Below, piece by piece: positions 20,514 to 32,700 of a stretch of 64,000 nucleotides of DNA. This DNA comes from Musa acuminata AAA Group (lineage: Eukaryota; Streptophyta; Magnoliopsida; Zingiberales; Musaceae). Positions within the stretch are counted from its first letter, which is position 1. Every line of letters begins with the position of its first letter. A model generated the notes under the pieces. The model saw only the letters and a program-made list of their open reading frames with translations, searched no databases and was not told where the DNA came from. The translations under genes were made by a program, and so were the position numbers. The DNA is taken from positions 23,965,001 to 24,029,000 of the forward strand of contig NC_088345.1 in NCBI RefSeq assembly GCF_036884655.1, written 5' to 3'.

Positions 20514-22362
20514 TGTTGAATCTCGTATTTTGATGATGAAACTACTTGATATATGTTTATGATTTAATCTACATTTTGAGTGATGCAGGATGCTTCGATC
20601 AGGATGAGACAATTAAAGCAGGAAAATCATGTTGTGCCGGAGGAACATGTTAGAAGATTGGACGTCGGGCCGGTGGATCGATCGACGTATCGATAGAAGG
20701 CTTCGGGCCATGGACTCGGGCATCGGGCCAAGAAGAGTGGGTATTGTGCTAAGTATATCGGAGTTGTGAAGTCAACTAGCCGATTGGTTAATAGGCGGCA
20801 GGAGAGGACGATGCGCCGAAGAATTGGACGAAGCGTCTAGGGACCAATGACATGCCGGACAACTTGGTTAATTGCTTAGGATTATTTTTCTTGATCGAAG
20901 TTTTGTTTTAAGTGTGCAGGATTAACTACGATGGAAGAAAGACATGCAGCAGGAGTTACACCGGAGTCAAGACAATGATCACGTTGGGAGTTCGAGAGTT
21001 TGACGGAAGTTCGGATAGTCGTCGGAGGTTCTATGGAAACAAATCCGAGAAGTCCATCAGCTTGCCAAAGAAGCTTGTCGGAACTCGCCAAGTGGATCGT
21101 CGCAAGTCCAGGAGTTTGCCGAAAGTCCGCAGGAGCATCACCAAGGGTTCATCGGATGATCGACGGAAGTTCACCATAAGCTCGCCGGAAGAAGCGATTG
21201 ACGCACCGGAGCAAGTTGTAGTAAATTTCTTAGGAAATATCATAGTTAGCACAATGATTAAGTTGGAAATAGGAGGTGATCCCATTAACTTAATCTTGGG
21301 GCAATTGGGCCCCTAAAAAACCCAAATTGGGCCGAATGGATCAACCCATTCGAACCCTGATTTCTGCCAGGCGGTTGAACCGCCCAAGCTAGGCGGTTGC
21401 ACCGCTTGGGCTCAGTCTCCGAGTGAGACTAGGCGGTGCAATCGCCCTTAACAGGAGGTGGCACCGCCTGAGCTCGGTCTTCGAGCTCTGGCAGGAGGTG
21501 CAACCGCCTTAGTCAGGCGGTGGCACCGCTTGAGCTCGGTCTTCGAGCTCTGACAGGAGGTGCAACCGCCCCTGACAGGAGGTGGCACCGCCCAAAGGCT
21601 TAGTCTTCGAGCTCTGCCAAGCGGTGCAACCGCCTCAGTCAGGCGGTGCAACCGCCAGATCCCAAAATTCCGAGAATTGATAGTTTTGAGCTCCAAATTC
21701 AAACTGGGTTGGGGCCTATAAATACCCCACCCTTTCAGCACTGAAAGGGAACCCAGAAACCACTGAAATTCTGATTTTACTTTATGATTTTTAGAGCTCA
21801 AAAGTGTTGTTTGAGTTGAAAGTTCTTCTTCCTCTTTACTTCCATATTCTAATCTGATAAGAGAGGAAAGAAAATTCTATAAGGGTTGTCTCCTAAGCCC
21901 GTCAAAAGGAGTGAAATTGTAAATGGGTGGTTGGCCTTCGCCTATTGAAGGAAGGCATCTAGTGGACGTCGGTGACCTCGTCGGAGGAGGAAGCCAAAAG
22001 TGGATGTAGGTCAAGATTGACCGAACCACTCTAAATATCGGTTTATATTTACTTTAAGCATCTTATATTTACTGCAAACCTCCTCAAAAGCTTACTGCCT
22101 TCTACCTATATACGATCGTGTTTCAAGCTCTGCATTTTCCGAATCGGCGTTTGGACGTAAATCGTTTTTATCGTACGAACATCATATTTCAGTTTGCATT
22201 TACGTTCTGATTTCTATCATAACTGCAAACTACCTTTATATCATTACTTTAACTGCATCTTGCTTGGTTACAAGTTAAAGTGATTTACGAATCGAATTTT
22301 CTATCGAAATCTGCTGCACTAATTCACCCCCCCCCCCTCTCTTAGTGCTCTTGATCCTAACA
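20514..22362 (+). mobile_element. S4 5' LTR, long-leader type, 1849 bp
   Basis: TGTTGAATCTCGTATTTTG...CTAACA. The first 390 bp or so are the extra leader shared with S1 and S6 (gatgcttcgatcaggatgag, ggacgtcgggcc). From agtgtgcaggattaacta on, it follows the S3/S5 body. Palindromic GCGGTGGCACCGC units occupy 21365-21655 and a TATA box lies at 21718-21726. The 18-bp array of S3 is absent; a single cgtttggacgtaaatcg-like unit is seen near 22146. Confidence 0.85.
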
Positions 22363-22412
22363 ATTGGTATCAGAGCCCGGTATTTCTTATTTCGGATTTA
22401 CACCCGAGAGAA

Positions 22413-23363
22413 ATGGCTCTTCATGGCTTTCAAGAGGGCTTATCGGTTGTTCGTCCACCGTTGTTTAACGGATTGGACTACACTTATTGGAAAACTCAAA
22501 TGAGAGTTTTCTTGATTTCTATGAATTTGGATTTATGGAATATCGTTGAAAACAATTTTCAACTTCCCTCTAAACCAATGAACGAATGGTCGGATTTGGA
22601 GAAGAAGTATTTTTCTTTAAACGCAAAGGCTATGAATGCCTTATTTTGCGCTTTGGACAAAAATGAGTTCAATCGGATTTCTACGTACAAAACGGCTTTT
22701 GACATTTGGTGAACACTTGAAATTACGCACGAGGGAACTAGTAGAGTCAAAGACTCGAAAGTTAACATTTTATTGCATAATTTTGAGCTTTTTTGAATGC
22801 AACCAAGCGAGACTATAGGCGACATGTACACCTGTTTCACGGATATCGTCAATAGTTTAAGAGCTCTTGGAAAATGTTTTTCAGATTTTGAACTCGTAAA
22901 CAAGATTTTGTGTTCTCTTTCTGAGAAGTGGGATTCAAAAGTAACTGCAATACAAGAAGCTAAAAACCTAAACAACTTACCACTTGAAGAACTAATTGGT
23001 TCGTTGATGACATATGAAATGGTGCACAATGCACATGATGAACAAAATCACCTTCTAAATAACAGGAAGGATTTGGAACTGCGGACAAATGAATACCACT
23101 TGAGCGATGACTCAAGTGATGAGGACAATGATGAACTTGAACTTCGAACACTAAATCTTAATAAGTTTATTAAATAAAAATCTAAAATAAATAATAAACT
23201 TGAACGAAAGAAGAGGCCAAAGAAGAAGAACACAAAGTGGGATGAATCGAGCTCCTCCGAAGACGAGGAGAAAATCAAGAAAGGCGAGGTGGCAAACTAC
23301 GCCTTAACCGCTTTCAATGATGAGGTAATCGAAATCCCCCTAATTTATTTTGAAATTACTTGA
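22413..23363 (+). pseudogene. gag: S4 gag, broken and truncated
   Basis: The ATG at 22413 follows cgagagaa and the frame matches the S3/S5 Gag from residue 1 (ALHGFQEG...DYTYWKTQMR). In-frame stops are at 22710-22712, 22794-22796, 23175-23177 and 23361-23363. The segment that would hold the first zinc knuckle is missing; the basic stretch ERKKRPKKKN passes straight to the acidic linker. Weak similarity to the coiled-coil part continues to about 23480 in broken frames, and the second knuckle is absent. It has drifted further from S3 and S5 than they have from each other. Confidence 0.85.
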
Positions 23364-26058
23364 TGCTTTCATGATGTATTTTCTTTTTTAGTTTAGAATT
23401 AATTTTCTTAAAAATTACATGTTTAAAAAAAAAATTATGATCATGCTAAGTAATTTCGAAAATGATAATATTGCATATTTTATGATAAACAAATAAAATG
23501 ATTTTGATTAAAAATATGAAATCATGGTTAAGAAGTAATAATGTGTATTACGTTGATTTCCATTTTTATTTCTCAATTTTGATTAAAAAAAATCATTTTT
23601 GATTTGAAGAAATGCATAATGATGTAATATTAAATATTTTGATTAACAATTTTATGCATGAGATTTTAAGCTATACATGATGATAAGCATGTGTTATTTT
23701 CATGAGTGTATTTGAAAAACTATGGCAAAAATGTGCTCGAATGCATAAACTTGTTAAGATTATTTTTCGGACTTTCTTGATTCAATGTTCAAATCACTTA
23801 ATTGCTATGATGATTTTACACTATTACATGCCTTAATAACATGTTGGAAATTATGTGTTTTGGATACAAAAATTTTTATGATCATGATCATGTTTTATCT
23901 TCATGATTGAACTTGAAAATCTATAGCAAACCTTGTCCGAATGCATGAAAGTGTTAAATTTTATTTTTGGATTTTCTTGATCATAATAATTCATTTTTGA
24001 GAATTTATTGATCTTGATGGTTTTATGATGAAATTCATTTTTCGATCCTAAACGTTAATGCATGTTTAACATAAATGAAAAAGCATGCTAACATGAAATC
24101 AATCACTAAAAATTAAATACTTAAAAAAAGAAAAAATATATTATCAATGAAATCATGAATCTACTTATGTTACGAATTTTGTGAACCATAAAAATGATTT
24201 TTGGTGATTTGAATTTGAATGAGTTTTATCCAAAATCATGATCTTGGTTCCGTGATATTTACAAATTAAGATTTATTATGAATCAAGATTTTTTCATTAA
24301 TCGTTCTCCTAAGATTTTCTTTTGATTAATTATGGAGTAGGTTTTTAAAAAAGAAATCATGTCTTTTGGTATTCACATGTTCTAATCTTTCATGATATGA
24401 TTTTTATGCAATTCCTTGTATTCATGAAATGTTTATCTCATCACCTAATAATTCTTCTTGATATTCCTTATGTGATGATAAGAATACATGAAATATTCAT
24501 TAATTTGTATATAAATAAGAAGTTTCGATCATGTATGATAGAATGTAATTTGACAAATTTGGTACCATCATGTTGCAAAATAAATGATGATTAGGAATCA
24601 TGCATTAATGATGATTGTATTTTTTATGGTTTGGCATGATGCACGCAATGATGAAATATTCATGAATTTGAAATGATGCATGCAATACTTATGACAATGA
24701 TGTACATGATATATTGCATATGATATGTATCATGAATGCTTTAAATGATGAATGTTTGGTATCATGATCAACATGTTGATAAATGCTTAAAAATTTTAAT
24801 GTTTGAGTATCATATACCCATTAATGATGATTGATTTATTTTTTGGTATCGTGCATGAAAAATAAGGTTTTTGAAATTGTGTATGTTTTAATTTGAATAT
24901 ATAATGATGCACAAATAAAATTGATACTTACCTTTGTCATAATCTGAAAATTGAAAAAAGGGTCTTCCCTTCTTTTTGATAATGACAAAGGGGGAGCAAG
25001 AATTTCTAGCGTGGACATTATGAAAAGAGGCAAACAAGCTAGCTTACACAATTCAAGATGAAAGCAAAAATTACACTCCTCTAAAGAGAAGATGCAAATG
25101 TAACACTTGCCAAATTGTTTGCTTGCCTCATGTAAAACATTATCTTTTGCTAGTTTGGCATTTTGCTAGCTTGCACTTTGCAAAGAAAGCAAAAATGACA
25201 CTTCTCAAAAGAGAAGAAAGAGCTTGTTATCTTGAACATCACAAGCTTGCCAAACAAAAATTGCAAAAGTGCTATCTTGCCTATCTCAAGAAGCAAAACT
25301 TGCAACTTGCACATTGCAATAGGAAGCAAGAATCATAAGCTTACACAAGAAAGCTATCTTGCATTTGCTTTCGAAATTTTTGCTAGCTTGTATGTAGTAA
25401 ACCTTGCATATCATAAAAATTGCTAGCTTGTAGTATAAAGAGAAGCAAATAGTTGCTATCTAAAGAAAATTAAACATGTTAAACTTACACCTTGCAATGG
25501 AAGCAAAATTGCGAGCTCAAACATTGCAAAGGAAGCAAAAATTTGCTAGCTTACAACTTGCATATTTCAAGAAGCAAGAGTTGCCTTCTTGAACATCTCT
25601 AAATTGCTAGCTTGCAAGTTCTAAAATGTTGTAACATTGCTAGCTTCCATGTTCTAAAAATGCTATCTTGTATGCTGTAAAACTTGCATATCTAAAACTT
25701 GATAACTTGAATGTTCTAAGCATGATGTAACATTTGCTAAATTTTCTGGCTTCAAAACTACATGATGATAAAACTTTATATTATGTTTTTCATGCAATAA
25801 GTTAAACTAATATTCCAAACACAAGAATAGTTGGACTTCTCCTTTTTGTTGATGACAAAGGGGGAGAAGTATGATGTTATGCATAAGTTCATGATGACAT
25901 GTTACAAGTATTCATGATGAATATTGCAATGACTTGAATTCAGTTTGAATTCAAGATTCCATCAATATGGCATATTGATAGGGGGAGTTTTGTTTAAACT
26001 CCGGGAGTTAAGTTTAACTCCGTCATCAAGTGGTTGTCATCATCAAAAAGGGGGAGAT
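23364..26058 (+). other. S4: 3' noncoding region
   Basis: AT-rich, with no gene. It corresponds to 1-2278 of S1. It holds an internal purine tract at 24976-25000, the GCTAGCTTGC-type repeat block at about 25010-25790, a second tract at 25852-25870, a short tract gatagggggagtt near 25978, and the terminal tract aaaaagggggagat at 26045-26058. Confidence 0.75.
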
Positions 26059-26865
26059 TGTTGAATCTCGTATTTTGATGATGAAACTACTTGATATATG
26101 TTTATGATTTAATCTGCGTTTTGAGTGACGCAAGATGCTTCGATCGGGATGAGACAATTAAAGCAGGAAAATCATGATGTTGTGCCGGAGGAACATGTCA
26201 GAAGATTGGACGTCGGGCCGGTGGATCGATCGACATATCGACAGAAGGCTTCGGGCCGTGGACTCGGGCATCGGGCCAAGAAGAGCGGGTATTGTGCCAA
26301 GGATATCGGAGTTACGGAGTCAACTGGCCGAGTAGGCAATAGGCTGCAGGAGAGGACGATGCGTCGAAGAATCAGACGAAGCGTCGAGGGACCAATGACA
26401 TGCCAGACAACTTGGTTAATTGCTTTGGATTAATTATCTCGATCAAAGTTTTATTTTAAGTGTACATGATTAACTACGATGGAAGAAAGACATGCAGCAG
26501 GCGTTGCGCCGGAGTCAAGACAATGATCACGTTGGGAGTTCGAGAGTTCGACGGAAGTTCGGACAGTCGTCGGAGGTTCTACGAGAACAAATCCGAGAAG
26601 TCCATAAGCTTGCCAAAGAAGCTCGTCGGAACTCGCCAAGTGGATCGTCGCAAGTCCAGGAGTTTGCTGGAAGTCTGCAGGAGCATCATCGAGGGTTCAT
26701 CGGATGATCGACGGAAGTTCGCTGGAAGAAGCGATTGACGCACCGGAGCAAGTTGCAGTAAATGTCTTAGGAAATATCATAGTTAGCACAATGATTAAGT
26801 CGGAAATGAGAGGTGATCCTATTAACTTAATATTGGGGCAATTGGGCCCCTGAAAAACCCAAATA
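26059..26865 (+). mobile_element. S4 3' LTR, truncated (about 807 bp)
   Basis: Begins TGTTGAATCTCGTATTTTG after the terminal purine tract and follows the 5' LTR until gggcccctgaaaaacccaaa. It then switches in the middle of a word to the 5' untranslated region of gypsy G2b. The TATA box, arrays and end are missing. It is a deletion joint, since it has no LTR end and the G2 side has no LTR either. Confidence 0.82.
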
Positions 26866-27502
26866 TACTACTGATCTTTTACGTCCAATCTGCTATACTT
26901 AAAAATCTGTGCTGTAGAAAAATTCAGCCGCATATTGTTGCCTTAACCCATCTATTTGCAATCTTTTTTGAATGAAATTTCTTGTACACTTCATAGATCA
27001 TCTTGGCTTCCATCTAAGATTGATCTATCATGGAATTCATCTCTAAAAATGATTTTGTGTTGTGCAAATTTTCATCGTAAGCCGCTGAAATTTTTCGATG
27101 AGAATTCTTCAATCACAACTTGCATCAATTTCCTTACTGTTATACTGCTGAAATTTTTTTGATTAAATTAGACATCCTTTATGTCATATAAACTGTTATT
27201 TTGCTATCAATTCCCTCCTCAATTCTCTCAAGTTTTTGGTGGAAATTACATCGAGAAATCGTTGTTTCTTCGATGACAATTCTACTCTTACAAGACAGTA
27301 CATACTTGCTACAACTTCCACTGATTTCTATCAAACCTTTGCTACCATCTACCACAAATCCAAAACTTTTATCCATAGCCCTAAAACTCCACCAAACCAC
27401 ACCCTCAAACTGCACCCAAAATAGCCACAAAATAAGCCTAAACCATAGCCTACATCCACCAATCTACTAACCCTTTCGACCATCACCTCTCTCAACCAAT
27501 AC
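26866..27502 (+). other. G2b: 5' untranslated region, LTR missing
   Basis: Matches the G2c leader at 47900-48685 (actactgatcttttatgtcc, the cgttgccttaacccatctat stretch, and the accacaccctcaaactg stretch). No gene. The 5' LTR, primer site and first part of the leader are gone at the joint with S4. Simple open frames here are not coding. Confidence 0.75.
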
Positions 27503-29711
27503 ATGCCTTTAACCCAACAACAAAAGAGAGATCTTAACATCACAGATTTGGTGGCATATACTATGACATCTGAGGAGGTAATCAATGCGAAATTCGAAGC
27601 CTTCGAGGAGCGAATGAAGGATAAGATTCGGACGCTCTTTACCGAACTCAGATTGGGCCGATCACTAAGCCCGAAGAAATCATATGAAGGAGAGGGCTTT
27701 GCCCAATCGCACCAAGCCCAAAGATTTGACTTCCAAGGAGAGAGTTCTATGACCAACCCCAACTATCCATGCATGAGAGTGGACTTCCCTAGATGGGAAG
27801 AAGGAGACCCGATTGGTTGCATTTCGCGCGCGGAGCGATATTTTCGGTACCATAAAACCGCGGATGCATCTATGGTGAAAATTACAGCTATACATATTGA
27901 AGGGGATGCCATACAGTGGTTTGACTAGTTTGAACACACTTATGGAGTCCTTTCATGGTGACAATTCAAAGAAGGACTACTGATCCGCTTCAAACCAACG
28001 GAGTACGAGAATATTGACGAACAACTAGCAAAGATCCGACAATCCTCTACCATTCAGGAGTACCAAACCAGGTTTGAAAGGTTATCTAATCAAACTCATG
28101 ATTGGTCTCAAAAATAGCTATTGAGGACCTTCATTGAGGGCTTGAAGCTAGAGATCCGAGGAGAAGTTAAAGCGCGATAACCGTACATGCTTATGGCAGC
28201 CATCTCTTTCGCACGACATTAAGAGGAGCGATTGAATCATGAAGCTTGGAGGACTAGAGTTTCTCCTCAACCAGAAATACCAAAGCCCTTAGCCCCCCCT
28301 ACTATTGATCGAGTCCCTACACTAAAGTGGCTGACAAGAGAAGAGCTTCGGGAGCAATCTGTGAAGCGGATATGTTGGCATTGCGACGAGCTATGGAGTT
28401 ACAAGCATTGCTGTAGAAAAGGGAGACTTCTTTTGATTAAACTAGTAGAAGAAGAGGTCATTGAGCATTCAAAAGAGAGGCTTAAACATAATGAAGAAGA
28501 TGCAGAAGAAGAGCCACAATCGATCGACGTTAGAGTACACACACTAGCTCGCTACTCAAACCCGCAAACGATGAATGGGAGACTTCTTATGATTGAACCA
28601 ATAGAAGAAGAGGTCATTGAACATTCAGAAGAGAACCTTGAACATAAAGAAGATGTGGAAGAAGAGCCACAACCGACTGACGTTACAGTACATGCACTAG
28701 CCGGTTACTCAAACCTGTAAATGATGAAAGTTGGAGGCCTTCTCAAACAACAACCAATCACTGTTCTCATCGACACGAGCAGTACTACTAACTTCCTAAA
28801 TAGTAAGCTTGCTGTTTGGAAAGCATTACCTATCGAGAATCGCTGCAGGTTTGATGTTAAGGTCATCGAAGGATGGATTTTGAATTGTGATCGTAGGTGC
28901 CCGCAGGAAAAACTATTGCTGTTGGACCAAGAGATAATTGCAGATTTCTTCCTTCTCCCTCTTAACAATCATGAGGCCATGCTTCAAATTAAATGGTTGA
29001 CGACATTAGGGGATGTTTCATGAAATTTTATGAAACTAATTATGAAATTTTATAGTAAGGAGAAACAAGTGACATTGCACGGGAAACGTGGGGGCGACAT
29101 AACAACGATTTGCACACAACAAATGGAGAAGGTTTTGCATAAAGCATGCAGTGGCTTTTTGGTACAACTTGAGCAGCAAACTAAGGGAGAGCCAACAGAA
29201 TTTGAAGATCCAAATCTACTTCCTTTGCTTGCTGAATTTTTAAATATATTTGATGAACCGCACAACCTACCTCTTATCCGTCGACATGATCATTGTATAA
29301 CGATTCTTCCAAGCAAATCTTCAGCAAATGCTCAGCCATATCAGTATCCACATCTCTAGAAGGATAAAATAGAAAGGATTGTAAAAGAGATGCTCAAAAC
29401 AGGAGTTATTCTGCCAAGTTGCAACCTCTACTCTTTATCGGTGCTACTTGTACGCAAGAAGGACGGAACAAGGCGAATATGTGTTGATTACCGAGCTCTC
29501 AATGGCATAGCCATCAAGGACAAATACCTTATTCCAATAGTAGATAAATTGCTAGATGAAAGGGAGCACAAATATTCACAAAGCTGGACCTTTGATCCGG
29601 GTATCATCAAATACGAGCATGCGAAAAAGACATACCGAAAACCAACTTTTGAACATACAACAACCACTACGAATTTTTGCTTTCTTCAACAGAAGGTGGA
29701 ATATCTTGGGC
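27503..29711 (+). pseudogene. gag-pol: G2b gag-protease-reverse transcriptase, left part, broken
   Basis: The ATG at 27503 starts MPLTQQQKRDL, as in G2c. The retrotransposon Gag domain (FPRWEEGDPIG ... RAERYFRYH) runs to a stop at 27926-27928 and continues in broken frames. A CWHCDE...KHCC knuckle-like motif lies near 28373-28415; a partial duplication of the glutamate-rich stretch follows. The protease motif reads VLIDTSS near 28766, with the catalytic glycine lost. The reverse transcriptase N-part (VRKKDGTRRICVDYRALN) is at 29440-29510. Its catalytic core is missing by a deletion shared with G2c, so the frame jumps to FCFLQQKVEYLGH. It is then split by G1. Confidence 0.85.
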
Positions 29712-29716
29712 ATATC
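29712..29716. other. Target-site duplication ATATC, left copy, of G1
   Basis: ATATC before the G1 LTR start, repeated at 41165-41169 after the G1 end. Five bases is the expected length for a gypsy element. Confidence 0.85.
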
Positions 29717-32700
29717 TGTAACATCCCCCATTTTTAAAAATTTAGTAAAATATTTATTTGTAAAAATAAAGATTATTTAATAATTGTAACATCCCCTATT
29801 TTTGAAAATTTAGTAAAATATTTATTTGTAAAAATAAAGATTATTGAATAATTATTTTATATTAAATGATATTATATTAAAAGTTTATGGCTAGGGACCT
29901 AAGAGTAAATATTAGAAGTTTGATATAATTTATAAAAGATTCAGATTTAAATTAAAAAAAATAAAAGAAAATAATAATGGACATGTGTCACTAGCTAACC
30001 TAAGGGTGCCACTTATCTTTTCTCTAAAGATATGACACCTAGCCCCTTTCATGCATGCATGACACATTGCAACTTTTACATTAGCCAAAACCCAAATAAT
30101 TAGATGAAAGGTTAAAGAAAACAAACCTGAAGAGTTGCAGCCAACGTGAGTTTGAGAAAAGAAGAAGAAGAAGAAGAAGAGCTTGAGGTTTTTCATCAAA
30201 TTTCCCATATTTGGGATTCAAATAATTTCAAGGCAAGTGTTCTAACTCCATCCCACAGTAACCTTAATCTTTGTTTCCATTTTTATTCTGCAAAATTTGA
30301 AAGATTTCAACTGAGAACCAGACCTTCTTTCATTTTGATATAAAGCTATGAATCTATAAATTTTCGGTAATCTGACCTTTATGTAATGTTTCGGTCATAA
30401 CATTTTGTAATAAACTCTGATTTAGAAAAGACCTATTCCATTTGAAAGTAGACAAAAACAAAATTATTTTGATACTAAGATCGAATGATTTAGAGTTTAA
30501 ATGCCTACTAAGACTTCTGTTTAAATTAACCCTACAGATTCTGCAAAACAGGGACTGAAATTTCTGACCTCTTGTTGCATAACTACTTATAAAGTATGAT
30601 TTATTCGAAGCTAGACTCAAAATGCTTTCTGTATATACCTGATTTGAAATTTTTGGAGTACAATTGCTAATTGAAACATCTGCTTTCATCGACCCTATAG
30701 ATTCAGTAAAAATAGAGCTAATATTTTCAAACCTTTCACTACGAAATTATCTGTAACTCCCTGTTGTAAATTCCAATTCTTGTTAAACTTGATTTGCCTA
30801 AAACTAGATTGACAAAGCTTTCTAATGACACCTATTTTGTATAAATTGTAGTATAATTGGTTATCCAAATATTTCATATAATGTTCCTATCAAGTTATGC
30901 CAGAATCGAGCTTTGGTCGATTTCGGCTTTCCTTGTTTCTTCTCTTTGGAAATCGATTTCGGCAAAAACTCTTACTTCATTTAAGCTTTACATTATTACC
31001 TTAAATTCCTGTATACTTTTGTCCTTTATTTATTTGTACATCTGCAGCTATCATCTAAAGATCATGTTTGCATCATAATGATTCGGCACATGCATCCCAT
31101 TGTTCCGCATTTGCTTTAGATATGTGCCTCTTCCAGTTTCATTTCTTTGGACATTGAACTTATCTAACTTTCTTATTTCAATTGAGCTATATATAGTTTC
31201 TTGAAATCCTTGTTTGCTCTTGCTTTTGTTTCCTTTCAAATCTGAATACATTGTGAAAGATTATGTTTATATCGTATTGACTCGAAAGGCATATGTACAT
31301 TTCATTATTCCGCATGTTCTTCCAATATATGCTAATTTCATTATTCATACTATCCCTTTGTACTCCGGTGTTTGTGGGATAAATATGAACCTTTGCCAGA
31401 AATGGTAAAGGGAGTTATGTTTAGAGCCCGCGATGCTCTGCCGGCCCCTATGACTTCACTCAGACATTGGTGGATGGAGCTCCCAAACGTGGGAGACTTA
31501 TGTTTGTTGGTCATTCAGAAATGGATGGACCATATTATGTTATGATCCCACTTCACCTTCTATGTGTTTGATATGATATCCAAAGCTTTCGCTATGTTTC
31601 TATGCATGCTTTGGATAATAATGAAATGAATGCATTGTCATGTGACATTTGTGCTTCTATTCATGTTTTGTTCTTTGATATATTTCTGAAATGTTATAAG
31701 TCTTTGTTATACCTTGAAAACTACCATATGTCATCGATATGCTCCTTATGCCAATGATATACTCCAATTACCCTTCCTCGATTGTATGAATAAAACGTGC
31801 GTCGAACGATATGATATTGTAATTCTGCATTCAAACAAAACATGCTACTGTTTCATCCTATATCTCTGCTTTGTATTTTGATACCTCATTTGTTTAAAAA
31901 CTATCCTCTTTGCTATGGATATGTTAGTCATTTGCTGAGCTTTATATGCTCACCCCGTTGCTATATAAATTTTTCAGGAAAGCTTATCGCTCACTAAAAT
32001 ATGTAAATTGGGTTGAGGCAGTGGAAGACTAGAATATTTTGGGGCAAATATTTTGTACTTGATAGGTTGATGTTGTATAAGTTCTTTTTGGGTGTAATGA
32101 AATATCAATGACAAATCTAGATTGATGTATCTTGTAAATATTTGAAAAGTACCTCTTACGTTAGGATTTTGGAAATGTTAAGTCTAAACTGTGTACTGAT
32201 ATAAACATGTAGTACATGTTGGTTTTGTGATTGCATTAATTGCCATGCTTATAGATTTATGACATATTTATTGTTTAGTTATGTTGCTTTTGGATTTTAA
32301 GAATCATCTAGTGACATGATGTATGATTATAAACTGCATAGGTTTTGTGAATTGTTGATTATAGAGGTGAATGACTTGAATGTTTTTCTTAGTGACCTCA
32401 AATGTGTGATTGGATCCTGGATTGTTTGTGTTGTAAAATCATGGGGGCAACATCACATGCGTAGCGAAAGAACAAGAAAACAAAATCCCCGATTCCCAAA
32501 AAGATGTTCGTCGTCATGCGAAGATTGGTGCGCAAAAATCCGCGAAATATGAAACTGCGTATAGAGTAGATTGTGTTAACTAGGGAGATCGTATATCCCT
32601 GTTTCCTTGCAGATCCTTAGGAGAGGGTAAAGGAGGTCAAGCGTCCTCCTCTCTAGCGGTGATCCACACAGCGGGGTTGCGACGATGCTCCTCAAAACTC

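Larger units (their letters stand above)
20514..26865 (+). mobile_element. S4: Sirevirus derivative with truncated gag and no pol
   Basis: A 5' LTR (20514-22362), primer site (22365-22376, TGGTATCAGAGC), broken gag, long 3' noncoding region and truncated 3' LTR (26059-26865). Nothing of protease, integrase, reverse transcriptase or RNase H is found between gag and the 3' region. The left flank is tgtat; the right end was lost when the 3' LTR was joined to gypsy G2b. Confidence 0.82.

Noticed and set aside
30857..31408. Short frames repeated in the G1 LTRs (also 38989-39210, 39515-40066)
   Set aside because: AT-rich LTR sequence with no start context or domain; similarity between them comes from the LTR duplication.
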